Notes: generated by a model not told the origin, from the letters alone. A stretch of DNA of 64,000 nt from Granulicella sp. L60 (GCF_009765825.1 NZ_LMUR01000022.1:160087-224086); one strand, 5' to 3'. Shown: positions 15,374 to 23,202, numbered from the stretch's first letter. Numbers and translations are program-made.

Positions 15374-17539
15374 TTAGAGTTTCTTGACGTGATCGGCATA
15401 GACAGTGATGGACGCCTGCTGCTCCAAGGGGTCCGCGTTGGCACCGCTTGGGTCGGTGATTGTGTTAGTGCCGGAGGCCGTGGTGGCTTGCGCCCTGATG
15501 ATTTTGAACGCGCTGCCCTTTTCGCTTTGGCTGGGGACGTTCCAGGTGAAGGCGCCGCCATTTTTAGCGGCGTCCAGTTGAATGAGCTGGCTGAAGATGC
15601 GGTCGGGGCCAGAGTTGCGGAAGGTGTATTCGGCGCGTAGCTGGGCCTTGGTAACGGCGGGATCCAGGATGAACTCGATGGGATTGGTTATGTTGCCGAG
15701 GGGATTTCTGAGAGTGATTTCGGCCTGACCGTGGTCTGGAATAACCTGGACTGCCTCGCCGATGATGGGAGCGCCGGCGGTGGGGGTCAAGGTGACCTGA
15801 TAGGTGAGCTTGTCGGTGATCGGCTTGCCGAAGGGCTTGGCGACCAGAACATTACCACCGTCCCGGTTGAGCTGGAGGGTACGTTTCCAGGTACCGTAGG
15901 TGAGATCAACCCTGGCGCTGCTGATCACGTCCCAGGGGAGATCGATCGCGCTGAGGGAGACGCTCAAGACACCGATATCAACACCGGAGAGTGAGAGGTA
16001 ATTGGCATTTTTCTGGGCGACATCAGTGACATTCATGGGTGCTGTCCCGTCGGTATAGGTGACCAGGTAGCTGTATTTCGTGCTGAGGTCCGGGTTGTTC
16101 TTGGCGAAGGTACCGGTGAAGGTCTGACCTGGCTTGGGATCGCCTCCGGAGAGGTACTCGATACTGCTGACCGGTTTCTTGCTGGCATCCAGCAGCTGGC
16201 CGTCGGCAAAGGTGAGATCGGTGATGACGACGCGATCGACGAAACGATCTTTTAGAAAGGAGGGACTGGGCGGTGCGACGGTGAGGTTGATGTTGACGTA
16301 GGGAACGTCGTTGAGATTGATGAGCTGGAAGAACTTCTTGATCGCGTCCGGCGGGACGATGCCATCGAGTTTGCGCAACTGGGCCTGGGGGAACTTAAGC
16401 ATACTGACCGCCTGAGTGAGCTTGTAGGTTCTGACCTGAGTTTTGGCCTGCTTCAGCGAGCGAATGCTGTTGACGTCGAGGGTGGACATATCGACGCCGG
16501 GGAGCTGGGACTTGGCCATATCGATCATCTGCGCGGCTGCCCAATCCGTGAGCAGCTTTTGCACGTTATCGTTGTCGTCCTTTGAAGCGACGGCAGGCAG
16601 GACGATTACGGTGTTGCCGTTGATGGCCTCATCGAGTTCCCTGCTACGCGGAATCTCTTCTGTCCATTGGCTGCCCCAAGAGCCGGTATGCTTGCGCTGC
16701 TCGACTTCCAGCTTGGCGACAATGGACTGATCGAAGGTGACAGTAGCTTTCGCCTCAGGCAGGAGAGCGTCAAAGGTGACGCTGTAGACGACGCTGATGA
16801 CACTGCTTCCACCCTTGGCGGCGTCATAGCCTTCCGGGGCTTTGAGGGAGGGATCAAGGGGCCAGCCACCGAGGCCGTGCCAGAACAGATTGGCACCGAG
16901 ATCGGTGAGGTTGAAGGTGACGACGGCGGCGTTGCTGTTGATGAGAGAAGGCTTGGTCTTCGCGATGCCGGTGTAGGCCGGGTCTTTCGAATCGTAGGCA
17001 TCCGAGCTGGGGAAGGCCTGGATGGTCACGGTGCCATCCTTGAAGGGGATGGGGCGAATGGAAAGACTATCGTGATTGGGAAGGAACTGGGTCCAGTCGG
17101 CTGTCTTGTCATATACGCTGACCCTGGCCGCGACTATGGTGTCGTTGAACCCGAGCTCGGTTTTCAGGGCTTGGACCCTGGCGGTATCTTTCGCGTCCGA
17201 GGCCTTGCAAAGCTCTAGCGTTTTCTGGGCGATGGTGATGGCGGTCTTATCACCAGTGAGCTCTCTGAGGATGGCCGACTTGACGTCGGCGTTGGTGGTA
17301 TCCGGCATGGGGAGCGCGACGGTCATGGTGCAGACGCCGGCGGAGGTGATGCCGGTGCCGAAGTACCAGGTGAGGTTGAAGCTGGGGTCGTTGTGGCTGT
17401 CGGCGAGGTAGGTCGGGTAGTCGGCGAGGGCGTAGTAGATGTTCTTGTCTTCATCGTCAGGAAAGAGGGTGTAGTCGTAGGTTTTATTGAAGGCACCGGG
17501 GATGTTAGCGACTCGGACGGCGGGTGACATTTTCAGCAT
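15374..17539 (-). CDS. Large module-bearing protein of the cluster (721 aa)
   Basis: Largest member. Module: I-Y-Y-A-L-A-D-Y-P (34-42), I-P-F-K-D-G-T-V (164-171), S-L-I-N-S-N-A-A-V (198-206) and V-V-Y-S-V-T-F (250-256), with a helical insertion at about 85-135 relative to the paralogues. A helical stretch around 320-400 (W-A-A-A-Q-M-I-D-M-A-K) is followed by three beta-sandwich-like domains with strands such as Y-L-V-T-Y-T-D-G-T-A-P, V-D-L-T-Y-G-T-W and L-R-A-E-Y-T-F. No signal peptide. AAGGAGCAACAC lies before the ATG. Domain order matches the 688-residue protein. Function unknown; a second scaffold or fibre subunit is plausible. Confidence 0.8.
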   Translation of the reverse strand: MLKMSPAVRVANIPGAFNKTYDYTLFPDDEDKNIYYALADYPTYLADSHNDPSFNLTWYFGTGITSAGVCTMTVALPMPDTTNADVKSAILRELTGDKTAITIAQKTLELCKASDAKDTARVQALKTELGFNDTIVAARVSVYDKTADWTQFLPNHDSLSIRPIPFKDGTVTIQAFPSSDAYDSKDPAYTGIAKTKPSLINSNAAVVTFNLTDLGANLFWHGLGGWPLDPSLKAPEGYDAAKGGSSVISVVYSVTFDALLPEAKATVTFDQSIVAKLEVEQRKHTGSWGSQWTEEIPRSRELDEAINGNTVIVLPAVASKDDNDNVQKLLTDWAAAQMIDMAKSQLPGVDMSTLDVNSIRSLKQAKTQVRTYKLTQAVSMLKFPQAQLRKLDGIVPPDAIKKFFQLINLNDVPYVNINLTVAPPSPSFLKDRFVDRVVITDLTFADGQLLDASKKPVSSIEYLSGGDPKPGQTFTGTFAKNNPDLSTKYSYLVTYTDGTAPMNVTDVAQKNANYLSLSGVDIGVLSVSLSAIDLPWDVISSARVDLTYGTWKRTLQLNRDGGNVLVAKPFGKPITDKLTYQVTLTPTAGAPIIGEAVQVIPDHGQAEITLRNPLGNITNPIEFILDPAVTKAQLRAEYTFRNSGPDRIFSQLIQLDAAKNGGAFTWNVPSQSEKGSAFKIIRAQATTASGTNTITDPSGANADPLEQQASITVYADHVKKL

Positions 17540-17605
17540 GGCTCGTGTTGCTCCTTTGAGTGTTGTGCAAGCTTGGAGGTGATGGTTTTGGTGAAAGAGC
17601 CCGGC

Positions 17606-18514
17606 TTACGTGCCGGGGGTAGACGGGGCGATGAGAGTAGCAACATCGACCGAGCAGGTGAAGTTGAGGGTGCGTCTTTCAGGCAGCGAGAGACTCAGGT
17701 TGATAGGGAAGGTCTTGAGGTATTGAGCATCGCTGCCTAATTGGGTGAGTTTGTCGCCGATGATCGTGTCGAGCTTGTCGCGAAGTTTCTGAGCGACCTG
17801 CTGAACGAGAGCCGGGGAAACGTGGGGCGTGTTGGACTCGACGAGTTTGAGGCTGCCCCGCGCGATGGCGGCCTCCAAGGCTGCGACGCGGGCCTGCTGG
17901 GTGATGGGCGGGGGGGGAGGCGGATCGGGCTTCTTCCTGCTAAAGAAGCCGCCAGAGCTGGGTTCAGCCGGTGTGGGCGCCAGGGACTTGATGGTGGTTG
18001 TGAGATCACCGGTTGCGGTGGCGGAGGCGCTTTCCTCCAGAGTCAAAGCTCCGCTGTAGCTGAGGATGAAGATGCCCTGCTCGCCGGTCAGTGCCTGGGC
18101 CACAGCCTGGGCAGCAGGGGTGGTCAGGCTTCCACTAAAGACGGCGCGGTTGGATGAGGTGCCGGAGGCGGGGTTGGGTCCGATGGTAACTGCAGGCGCG
18201 CCGGGAACGGCCACCGTGAGAGTGGCGGTGACATTCTCAAGCGTGGCTGGGTTTACGGTGGGGCTGGTGAGGCCAGGATAGCGGTTGGCAATTTCCTTCT
18301 GGACAGCCAGGAGCGCGGCGGGGTCCGGCTGCCAGGAGGCCTCGCAGGTGAGCACAGCACCGGTGGGCATGGAGAGCAGAGTGACCTTCGCTTTGCCCTG
18401 CGAGGTTTCAAGCGTAGGGGTGCTGGAGATGACGGCGAAGGTGGCATCTTTCGGCAGGCCGACGGGAAAGCAGTAAAGAGAACCGACGGTAAAGCCCTCG
18501 GGTAGGTCATTCAT
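17606..18514 (-). CDS. Module-related protein with polyproline linker (302 aa)
   Basis: ATG at 18514 overlaps the previous stop (ATGA). Residues 1-165 carry a shortened form of the cluster module: L-Y-C-F-P-V-G-L-P (13-21), V-T-L-L-S-M-P-T-G-A-V-L, N-R-A-V-F-S-G-S-L-T and I-F-I-L-S-Y-S-G-A-L. A linker at about 190-205 (S-R-K-K-P-D followed by six prolines) leads to a helical C-terminal part with V-Q-Q-V-A-Q-K-L-R-D-K-L-D-T-I-I-G and a last strand N-L-S-L-S-L-P-E-R-R. No signal peptide. The two-part design suggests an adaptor between subunits. Function unknown. Confidence 0.75.
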   Translation of the reverse strand: MNDLPEGFTVGSLYCFPVGLPKDATFAVISSTPTLETSQGKAKVTLLSMPTGAVLTCEASWQPDPAALLAVQKEIANRYPGLTSPTVNPATLENVTATLTVAVPGAPAVTIGPNPASGTSSNRAVFSGSLTTPAAQAVAQALTGEQGIFILSYSGALTLEESASATATGDLTTTIKSLAPTPAEPSSGGFFSRKKPDPPPPPPITQQARVAALEAAIARGSLKLVESNTPHVSPALVQQVAQKLRDKLDTIIGDKLTQLGSDAQYLKTFPINLSLSLPERRTLNFTCSVDVATLIAPSTPGT

Positions 18515-20352
18515 TTCGGGTGTTCCTCCTGGGATATGGAATTGGGTTCGAGGGTGGCGACAAGCCCGGTGCCTTCGCGATGAATGTCGATGAGAGCGTT
18601 GGTTTGCGACGGGAGGAAGGTAGACCAGGGTGCGGCAGAGTCGTCATCCTGCCCGGTGTACAGACGAAAGCGATAGCGACTGGCGAATAGGTTGGTGGCG
18701 AAATAGCCGAACGTGATTTGTGGCTGGTCCGGTGTGAAGACGAGGATGACCGAATTCCCGTTGGGGGATTCGGCGGCGAACTCGAGGCTGGCTGAAGTGA
18801 GATCGTCATGGAACGTGACGGAGGGACGGACCACCTGGGTGCCATAGTCCGGGAAGGACGAAAGGTCCAGATCGAGAGAGCGGCAGGGTAGTTCGAGCCT
18901 GAGGAGGCTGTCGGGATGAGAGAGATCGTGCGCGGTGATAAACCAGCGGGCCTCCGGGTCGAGAGCCGGGACGAGGAAGGTGACGGCGGGCTGGGCTGAG
19001 GTGAGAGTGGAGGAGAGGGTCGAATCCGTCGAACAGATGAACGAAAGAGCGGCCTGCTGGAGGAGAGCGGTGGTGGCGCGCAGGGTGACGGTGGGGACCG
19101 GAAGCTTACTGGCGTCGAGGAACAGGTAATCGCTGAGGCCATCCAGCCATGGGCTGTCGGTCTGGTCTTCTTCCGTGATGACCGATAGATAAAAGACGTA
19201 GGGCTTGGGGCCTTCGATCTTCTGATACTTGAGATTCATGCTGGAAGCTTCGGGAGGGGCGGGATAGAGCCTGATGGACTGGCTGGTGGTGCGGCCGGAG
19301 AGCGAAAGGGTCTTCTCGACGTTGACGGTGAGTTGCACGGCGGCACAGTTGGAGATATAGGCCGGCATGCCGGAGACGATCTGGATGTGGCGGGTGCGAA
19401 GCTGGTCGGGGAAGAAGGGAACGCGGGTGAACCCGGTGACGCGGTCGCGGGTTGTGGTGTTGAGGATGAAGCTGAAGGGATCGAAGCGGAAGAAGACCGG
19501 AACCTCCGCAAGGAGAGGAGTGCGTAGGTCCCAATAGCTGACGACAGGACCGGCGGGGAGTTGCAAGGTGATGGTTGGGCCGTCGAAGATGCTGGCGCAG
19601 GGGGCGAAGCAGCCAAAGGCCTGGCGGATACGGCCGGCGAGGGCAAGGCCGAGGCTTCCGTTGGCGTGGTCGGGTGGGTTGTCAAACTGGAAGCAGCCGG
19701 TGGGAGGGCGGTCGCAGAGCTTGACCAGGGCATCAAAGGGAACGGTATTGGAGCCAGGGTTGAGGGCAGCCAGGAGCCTGGGGAGTAGTTTCGCGGCGTC
19801 AAAGCGTACGCTGCACTCGAGGCGGGGAAGGACGGCAGCGAGGCTGCACTCGATGGCCGCACGAGCCACCGTGACTGCGCCGGTGTCGAGTGCCGCGTAA
19901 AGGAGACGCGCCGTGAGCGCTGAGATGCGGGTGTCGAGGGTGGCACGGCGTGCGCCTTCCCAGGTGAAGGGGACGGATTCATGGGAGTCGCCACACTCCA
20001 AGTGGCAGAAGGTGCCGGTGGTGAAGGCGATGGGCATAAGCGCGGCGCCAAGATGCTGCTGGCGGAGAAGCTGATGGGCGGCTTGGAGGTCTCCGCTTTG
20101 CTCAAGGCTCATGCGGACCATGGCGTAGAGGCTATTGCCGGGGTCAGGATCGTTTTGGTCGGAGAAGAATTCCAGGAAGAAATCAGGCGAACCATCCTTC
20201 AGGGTGGCAAGGTTGCTGGCATTGGGCAGCGCGAAGAAGATGCCGGCATCTGCATAGCCGGGAAGAAGCTTGAAGTCATGAGCGATGAGGGTGGATTGCC
20301 AGTCGGGCATTCCTTGAGCCGAGATTTCTGAAGGTTCTGGCATTGGTTCCAC
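18511..20352 (-). CDS. Large protein of the cluster (613 aa)
   Basis: GTG at 20352, with ATG at 20343 also possible. The N-terminus holds the module in a looser form: G-I-F-F-A-L-P-N-A-S-N-L-A, P-D-F-F-L-E-F-F, P-I-A-F-T-T-G-T-F and R-L-E-C-S-V-R-F-D-A. The rest is beta-rich with strands such as T-I-T-L-Q-L-P-A-G-P-V-V-S-Y-W-D, V-F-F-R-F-D-P-F-S-F and F-R-L-Y-T-G-Q-D-D-D. No signal peptide. First large gene of the operon, separated from the 49-aa leader gene by a perfect hairpin. Function unknown. Confidence 0.75.
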   Translation of the reverse strand: MEPMPEPSEISAQGMPDWQSTLIAHDFKLLPGYADAGIFFALPNASNLATLKDGSPDFFLEFFSDQNDPDPGNSLYAMVRMSLEQSGDLQAAHQLLRQQHLGAALMPIAFTTGTFCHLECGDSHESVPFTWEGARRATLDTRISALTARLLYAALDTGAVTVARAAIECSLAAVLPRLECSVRFDAAKLLPRLLAALNPGSNTVPFDALVKLCDRPPTGCFQFDNPPDHANGSLGLALAGRIRQAFGCFAPCASIFDGPTITLQLPAGPVVSYWDLRTPLLAEVPVFFRFDPFSFILNTTTRDRVTGFTRVPFFPDQLRTRHIQIVSGMPAYISNCAAVQLTVNVEKTLSLSGRTTSQSIRLYPAPPEASSMNLKYQKIEGPKPYVFYLSVITEEDQTDSPWLDGLSDYLFLDASKLPVPTVTLRATTALLQQAALSFICSTDSTLSSTLTSAQPAVTFLVPALDPEARWFITAHDLSHPDSLLRLELPCRSLDLDLSSFPDYGTQVVRPSVTFHDDLTSASLEFAAESPNGNSVILVFTPDQPQITFGYFATNLFASRYRFRLYTGQDDDSAAPWSTFLPSQTNALIDIHREGTGLVATLEPNSISQEEHPK

Positions 20353-20390
20353 GAGTCATCCGAGTTGGCTGGTGCAGAAGTTTGGGGTCG

Positions 20391-20423
20391 AGTGGGAGAT
20401 AGTTTCGGAAACTATCTCCCACT
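20391..20423 (-). promoter_or_regulatory. Perfect 15-bp hairpin between the 49-aa gene and the large operon genes
   Basis: AGTGGGAGATAGTTT (20391-20405) and its exact reverse complement (20409-20423) flank a 3-nt loop. On the transcribed strand it follows the 49-aa stop by 16 nt. No T-tract follows, so it is not a standard intrinsic terminator; an mRNA-stabilising stem or partial attenuator that raises the small gene over the large ones is more likely. Confidence 0.65.
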
Positions 20424-20439
20424 GGGAAGCGAGAAGGAG

Positions 20440-20589
20440 CTATATGCAAAGGACGGCAGGTAGCTTGCTTGCCTTATCCTTGGTGGCGATGCCATAGATG
20501 CGCTTTGCATCCGAGTCATTTTCAGTCTGGTCGGTAGAGGCCATGTAGCCACAGAGCTTAGGGTGATTGGTTGTAGAAGTGGCGGCCAT
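20440..20589 (-). CDS. 49-residue leader gene of the large operon
   Basis: ATG at 20589 preceded by GGAGGAG with 6-nt spacing, one of the strongest ribosome binding sites in the window. The product starts M-A-A-T-S-T-T-N-H-P-K-L-C-G-Y and ends A-S-K-L-P-A-V-L-C-I, with two cysteines near either end and an acidic centre. No family, no signal peptide. Its leader resembles that of the DUF2589 gene at 5313, which suggests both descend from one duplicated operon front. The strong binding site and the downstream hairpin predict much higher expression than the large genes, as for a major repeating subunit or a regulatory peptide; this is inference. Confidence 0.6.
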   Translation of the reverse strand: MAATSTTNHPKLCGYMASTDQTENDSDAKRIYGIATKDKASKLPAVLCI

Positions 20590-20618
20590 GCGAAGTCTCC
20601 TCCGTTCGGTTTGTTACT

Positions 20619-20660
20619 GCGGGCCGGACTAGCTCAGGTCCCTGTGCCACAGCACGTTTT
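20619..20660 (-). pseudogene. Remnant of a DUF2589-type gene with nearly all codons deleted
   Basis: The sequence GCGGGCCGGACTAGCTC (plus strand), which in the 5.35-kb operon spans the stop of the DUF2589-like gene, is here joined within a few bases to CCTGTGCCACAGCACG, the counterpart of that gene's start codon region (CCTGTGCCATAGCACG). The whole body is missing. What is left reads GTG-GCA-CAG-GGA-CCT-GAG-CTA on the minus strand. Confidence 0.6.
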
Positions 20661-20692
20661 GCCTGTTCCTGTATATCTGTCCGCGAACTTTC

Positions 20693-20739
20693 TATACGCT
20701 AGGGCCTCGGTGCACGCTTCGCATTCCGCAAACGGACCA
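20693..20739 (-). promoter_or_regulatory. Cluster motif copy D with CTAGCGTATA block (large-operon promoter region)
   Basis: Minus strand TGGTCCGTTTGCGGAATG (20739-20722), 19 nt, then CTAGCGTATA (20702-20693). Nearly the same sequence and spacing as copy B, with flanking similarity over about 100 bp. It lies 104-150 bp before the ATG of the 49-aa gene and is the only motif copy ahead of the 12.7-kb operon. Confidence 0.6.
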
Positions 20740-21542
20740 GGATGTTCTTATGTTCCGGCGCTCCATCCTGCTCACACCCAGATGGGCGATCCGTATATGC
20801 TTCGAGACCCCCGCGGGTGTCGTCTGCGGCGCGAGCGGCTATCGCAAAGTGTCTTGAGTGGCTGAGATGAGTTGGGATTTCCAACAAGTTCGCTAGGGCC
20901 TGCCTCCAGATCTCTACCGCGCCCGCAAGATACCGGTGGCCATCAACGTCTCCTGCTCAATTCGGTCGGCCGAAGCCACCTGTCCGCAGACCAACGAACC
21001 TGCTCTGGAACTTCTTCAACTAGCGAGAACAGGCCCAATGCGCTCATTGAGCGCAGCAGGTTACGCGTTAGAAGTAAAGATGACGCTGCAACCCGACGAA
21101 TGGAAGTTTCGGATTCATGGTCTTAAAGCAGCTGGACTGCACTAAAGTCGTGTCTTGCACAATGTGGAGATTCTTAGAGGATTCAACTTTGCAATACTGG
21201 CCAGATGCAGAGTTCGCCAAACAGTCCGCAGTGCTTCCGCGGACAGTATCGTTGATGTCTCGCCGTCAAGGAGTTCAAGGCACCGCTGCAGGGTCTGACG
21301 ACACGCCTGGAATGCATGGTCGGATCTTGAAGAACTGCTCCATGCTCAACACGCGTGGTATCGAGAACTCTGAATTCACCTCGCGTTGGGCCTGTAAACG
21401 ACGATTCAAGCTGGGCCGAGCTCTCCGCTTTTGCGTTCAATCAGCGGCGTAGAGAGTGGTCTGTACCATCTGGTTTCAATGAGTCGCGTTACGTTGCCGA
21501 AATTATGGAAGAGGTCATTGGCTCGATCGCCCGATAGGGCCT

Positions 21543-21555
21543 ACCATTATTTCAA
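21543..21555 (+). repeat. 13-bp direct repeat of the tRNA-Pro 3' flank
   Basis: ACCATTATTTCAA, identical to 396-408. One of two candidate right-hand attachment sequences; alone it is short enough to need the second copy and the context for support. Confidence 0.4.
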
Positions 21556-21601
21556 CAAGTTATGAGTTTCAAAAATCCTAAAAGATTTTCTAGCCCCGAA
21601 A

Positions 21602-21636
21602 GTTCGAAAATCGTGTACTAGGCCCGACCATTTATT
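21602..21636 (+). repeat. Degenerate copy of the tRNA-Pro T-loop and acceptor end
   Basis: GTTCGAA (T-loop), then after a diverged stretch CCCGACCATT and TATTTC, in the same order as in the tRNA (GTTCGAA at 376-382, CCCGACCAT at 392-400, then TATTTC). The T-stem no longer pairs, so it is not a tRNA gene but looks like a decayed attachment site. Confidence 0.45.
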
Positions 21637-21651
21637 TCCTTATTCGTATTG

Positions 21652-21705
21652 CTCTGGACTCAAGGGCACATCTGTGGGGCCAGAAAGGTCCACATGAGTC
21701 CAGAG
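21652..21705. repeat. Inverted repeat with 11-bp arms
   Basis: CTCTGGACTCA (21652-21662) and TGAGTCCAGAG (21695-21705) are perfect reverse complements separated by 32 bp. It lies just outside the tRNA-like repeat. Could be a hairpin or a recombinase/regulator binding pair; no T-tract follows. Confidence 0.4.
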
Positions 21706-22119
21706 GCGTACTGCGACCTTTTCTAGTCGCCTTCTGCTGCATGTTTCTCGCTGGCAAACTTATGTGGTCTTCACCAACGTTCCTGTCGGCTGTAGCAGAG
21801 TGGCAAGAGTTCTCCTGAACTTATGGCGGCCAAATCAGTGTGGCAGCATCAGTTTGAACAGCTTCTTCCGGGCACCGGTTCAATATCGATGTATCACAGC
21901 GGTGAGTCGCCTGTGGCTTCGGAGTTCCGCAGTGGTCTGGCAACAAGATGATGGGAGTTAGCCTTGGTGCTGCCGATGCTCGACTCTCCGAAATCATGCA
22001 GACCGTTGATGCTTAAGGTAACGCTCACATCCAGAAGGCCATTCGATAGAGATCTGGTTGTCACAGCGTGGCCTCTCGGCTTTCGTTACGGAGTATCTTC
22101 CATTCTCGAGATCGAGGTT

Positions 22120-23136
22120 CTAGTGGACTGGAGCTGTATCTTGAAAGTAGTCGTAAGTCTCGCGGGCGGTGCGGGCAATGAACTCCTCAGCTTGCTCCGT
22201 CTGCACCTTGGAATTTGCTTTCAGGGTATAGACGGATATAACAATATGTTGATTGCCAGCATAGAGGATGCCTACATCATTGGTTACATCGCCAATAGTT
22301 CCGCTCTTGGATGCGATGGCCACGTCTTCCAGGTAACGTGGAATTCTTGTCTTTAGCTGCTGATTTTGCATGATCGCGAGCATATCCTGCGAGGATTTCT
22401 CGCTTACCACCTCTGACTTGAATATCTTCATTAACAGGTCGCCCATCGCTCGCGGGGAAGCATGATCGCGCGGATCGTCTGTGAGGGTCTTGTCTGCTTT
22501 ATCCATCTGCTCGCGAGTTAGAGGACTTTTGGAGAGACTGCGATTCTTGACCAGATCTGCTGCGGATGCACCGCGTGAGCTTGGTTCCGCTGCGGCGAGC
22601 CAGTCTCCGATAATCTCCAGCGTGGGCCGATCGACGCGGATGTTGGGGATTCCAAGCTGTTGCAAGGTGGCCGTGACTCTCGCTCCTCCTCCTACTCGTT
22701 TCAACAGCAGATCGGTAGCTTCGTTGTCGCTGACCGTAATCATCATGAGCACCAGATCGTGAATTGTCGGCGCCAGGCCAGGAGTCATGTAGCGCAAGAG
22801 GCCGCTGCCTGGGCGAAGCTCGTTTTCTGTGAGTGGAACTCGCTCGGTGAGTGAGAGTCGGCCAGCTTCAACATCGCGAAACACCTGGGTCATGATCGCT
22901 ACTTTGTATGTGCTGGCCATGGGAAATTCGTCGTCTGCGTTGATGCCAACTTGTGCGCCCGTTTCGATGTTCCGTACGAGTATTCCTACTTTTCCTGGGA
23001 AGCCAGCGGCGAGATGTTGGACCCGTCGCTGCAAGACTTCGGTATTTGGCGAAGATGGTCCCTGGCCATGCAGCATAGCGGGAGACAATACGAAGAGCAG
23101 AATGGAAGTGACAGAGAATCGATAGCTCTTATTCAT
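22120..23136 (-). CDS. Class A beta-lactamase-type serine hydrolase with atypical omega loop
   Basis: 338 residues from ATG 23136 (AGGAG upstream); longer readings have no binding site. A signal peptide ends near L-H-G-Q-G (residue 26), so it is periplasmic. Class A landmarks: S75-T-Y-K78 (nucleophile and general base), S136-D-N138 and K277-S-G-T280. The omega-loop E-x-x-L-N is missing: the region reads D-R-P-T-L-E (169-174), followed by an alanine/serine-rich insertion to about residue 218 before D-P-R-D-H-A-S-P. Without the usual deacylation glutamate it may hydrolyse beta-lactams poorly or act on another substrate. It follows an exported D-aminoacylase-like gene by 66 bp on the same strand. 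Confidence 0.85.
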   Translation of the reverse strand: MNKSYRFSVTSILLFVLSPAMLHGQGPSSPNTEVLQRRVQHLAAGFPGKVGILVRNIETGAQVGINADDEFPMASTYKVAIMTQVFRDVEAGRLSLTERVPLTENELRPGSGLLRYMTPGLAPTIHDLVLMMITVSDNEATDLLLKRVGGGARVTATLQQLGIPNIRVDRPTLEIIGDWLAAAEPSSRGASAADLVKNRSLSKSPLTREQMDKADKTLTDDPRDHASPRAMGDLLMKIFKSEVVSEKSSQDMLAIMQNQQLKTRIPRYLEDVAIASKSGTIGDVTNDVGILYAGNQHIVISVYTLKANSKVQTEQAEEFIARTARETYDYFQDTAPVH

Positions 23137-23202
23137 CTTTATAAACGCTCCTATTCTCTTTCTTGTTTTACTTACTAAGCTGCAAGAAAACACGATTGGG
23201 GA

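Larger units (their letters stand above)
20740..22119. other. Gene-poor island margin
   Basis: About 1.4 kb without a gene I can support. Open frames are short, conflict with each other and match nothing known. A 60-residue plus-strand frame ending at 21537 (tail R-Y-V-A-E-I-M-E-E-V-I-G-S-I-A-R) has coding-like composition and may be the end of a decayed gene. The segment also holds the tRNA-like repeats (21543-21636) and an inverted repeat (21652-21705). It reads as a degraded boundary between island and core genome. Confidence 0.5.

Noticed and set aside
3663-20739. Known injection system, tailocin, prophage or encapsulin
   Set aside because: No sheath, tube, baseplate, AAA+ ATPase, terminase, portal or HK97-like shell protein can be recognised.
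20872-21145. Plus-strand frame containing I-P-V-A-I-N-V-S, reminiscent of EAL phosphodiesterases
   Set aside because: Only a few residues agree; the E-A-L motif and the rest of the domain are absent, so I treat it as chance or decayed DNA.
21602-21636. Second tRNA gene at the island margin
   Set aside because: Only the T-loop and acceptor 3' end are recognisable; no cloverleaf can be formed.
400-21640. Integrase or transposase in the island
   Set aside because: No tyrosine or serine recombinase or DDE motif was found in any plausible frame.
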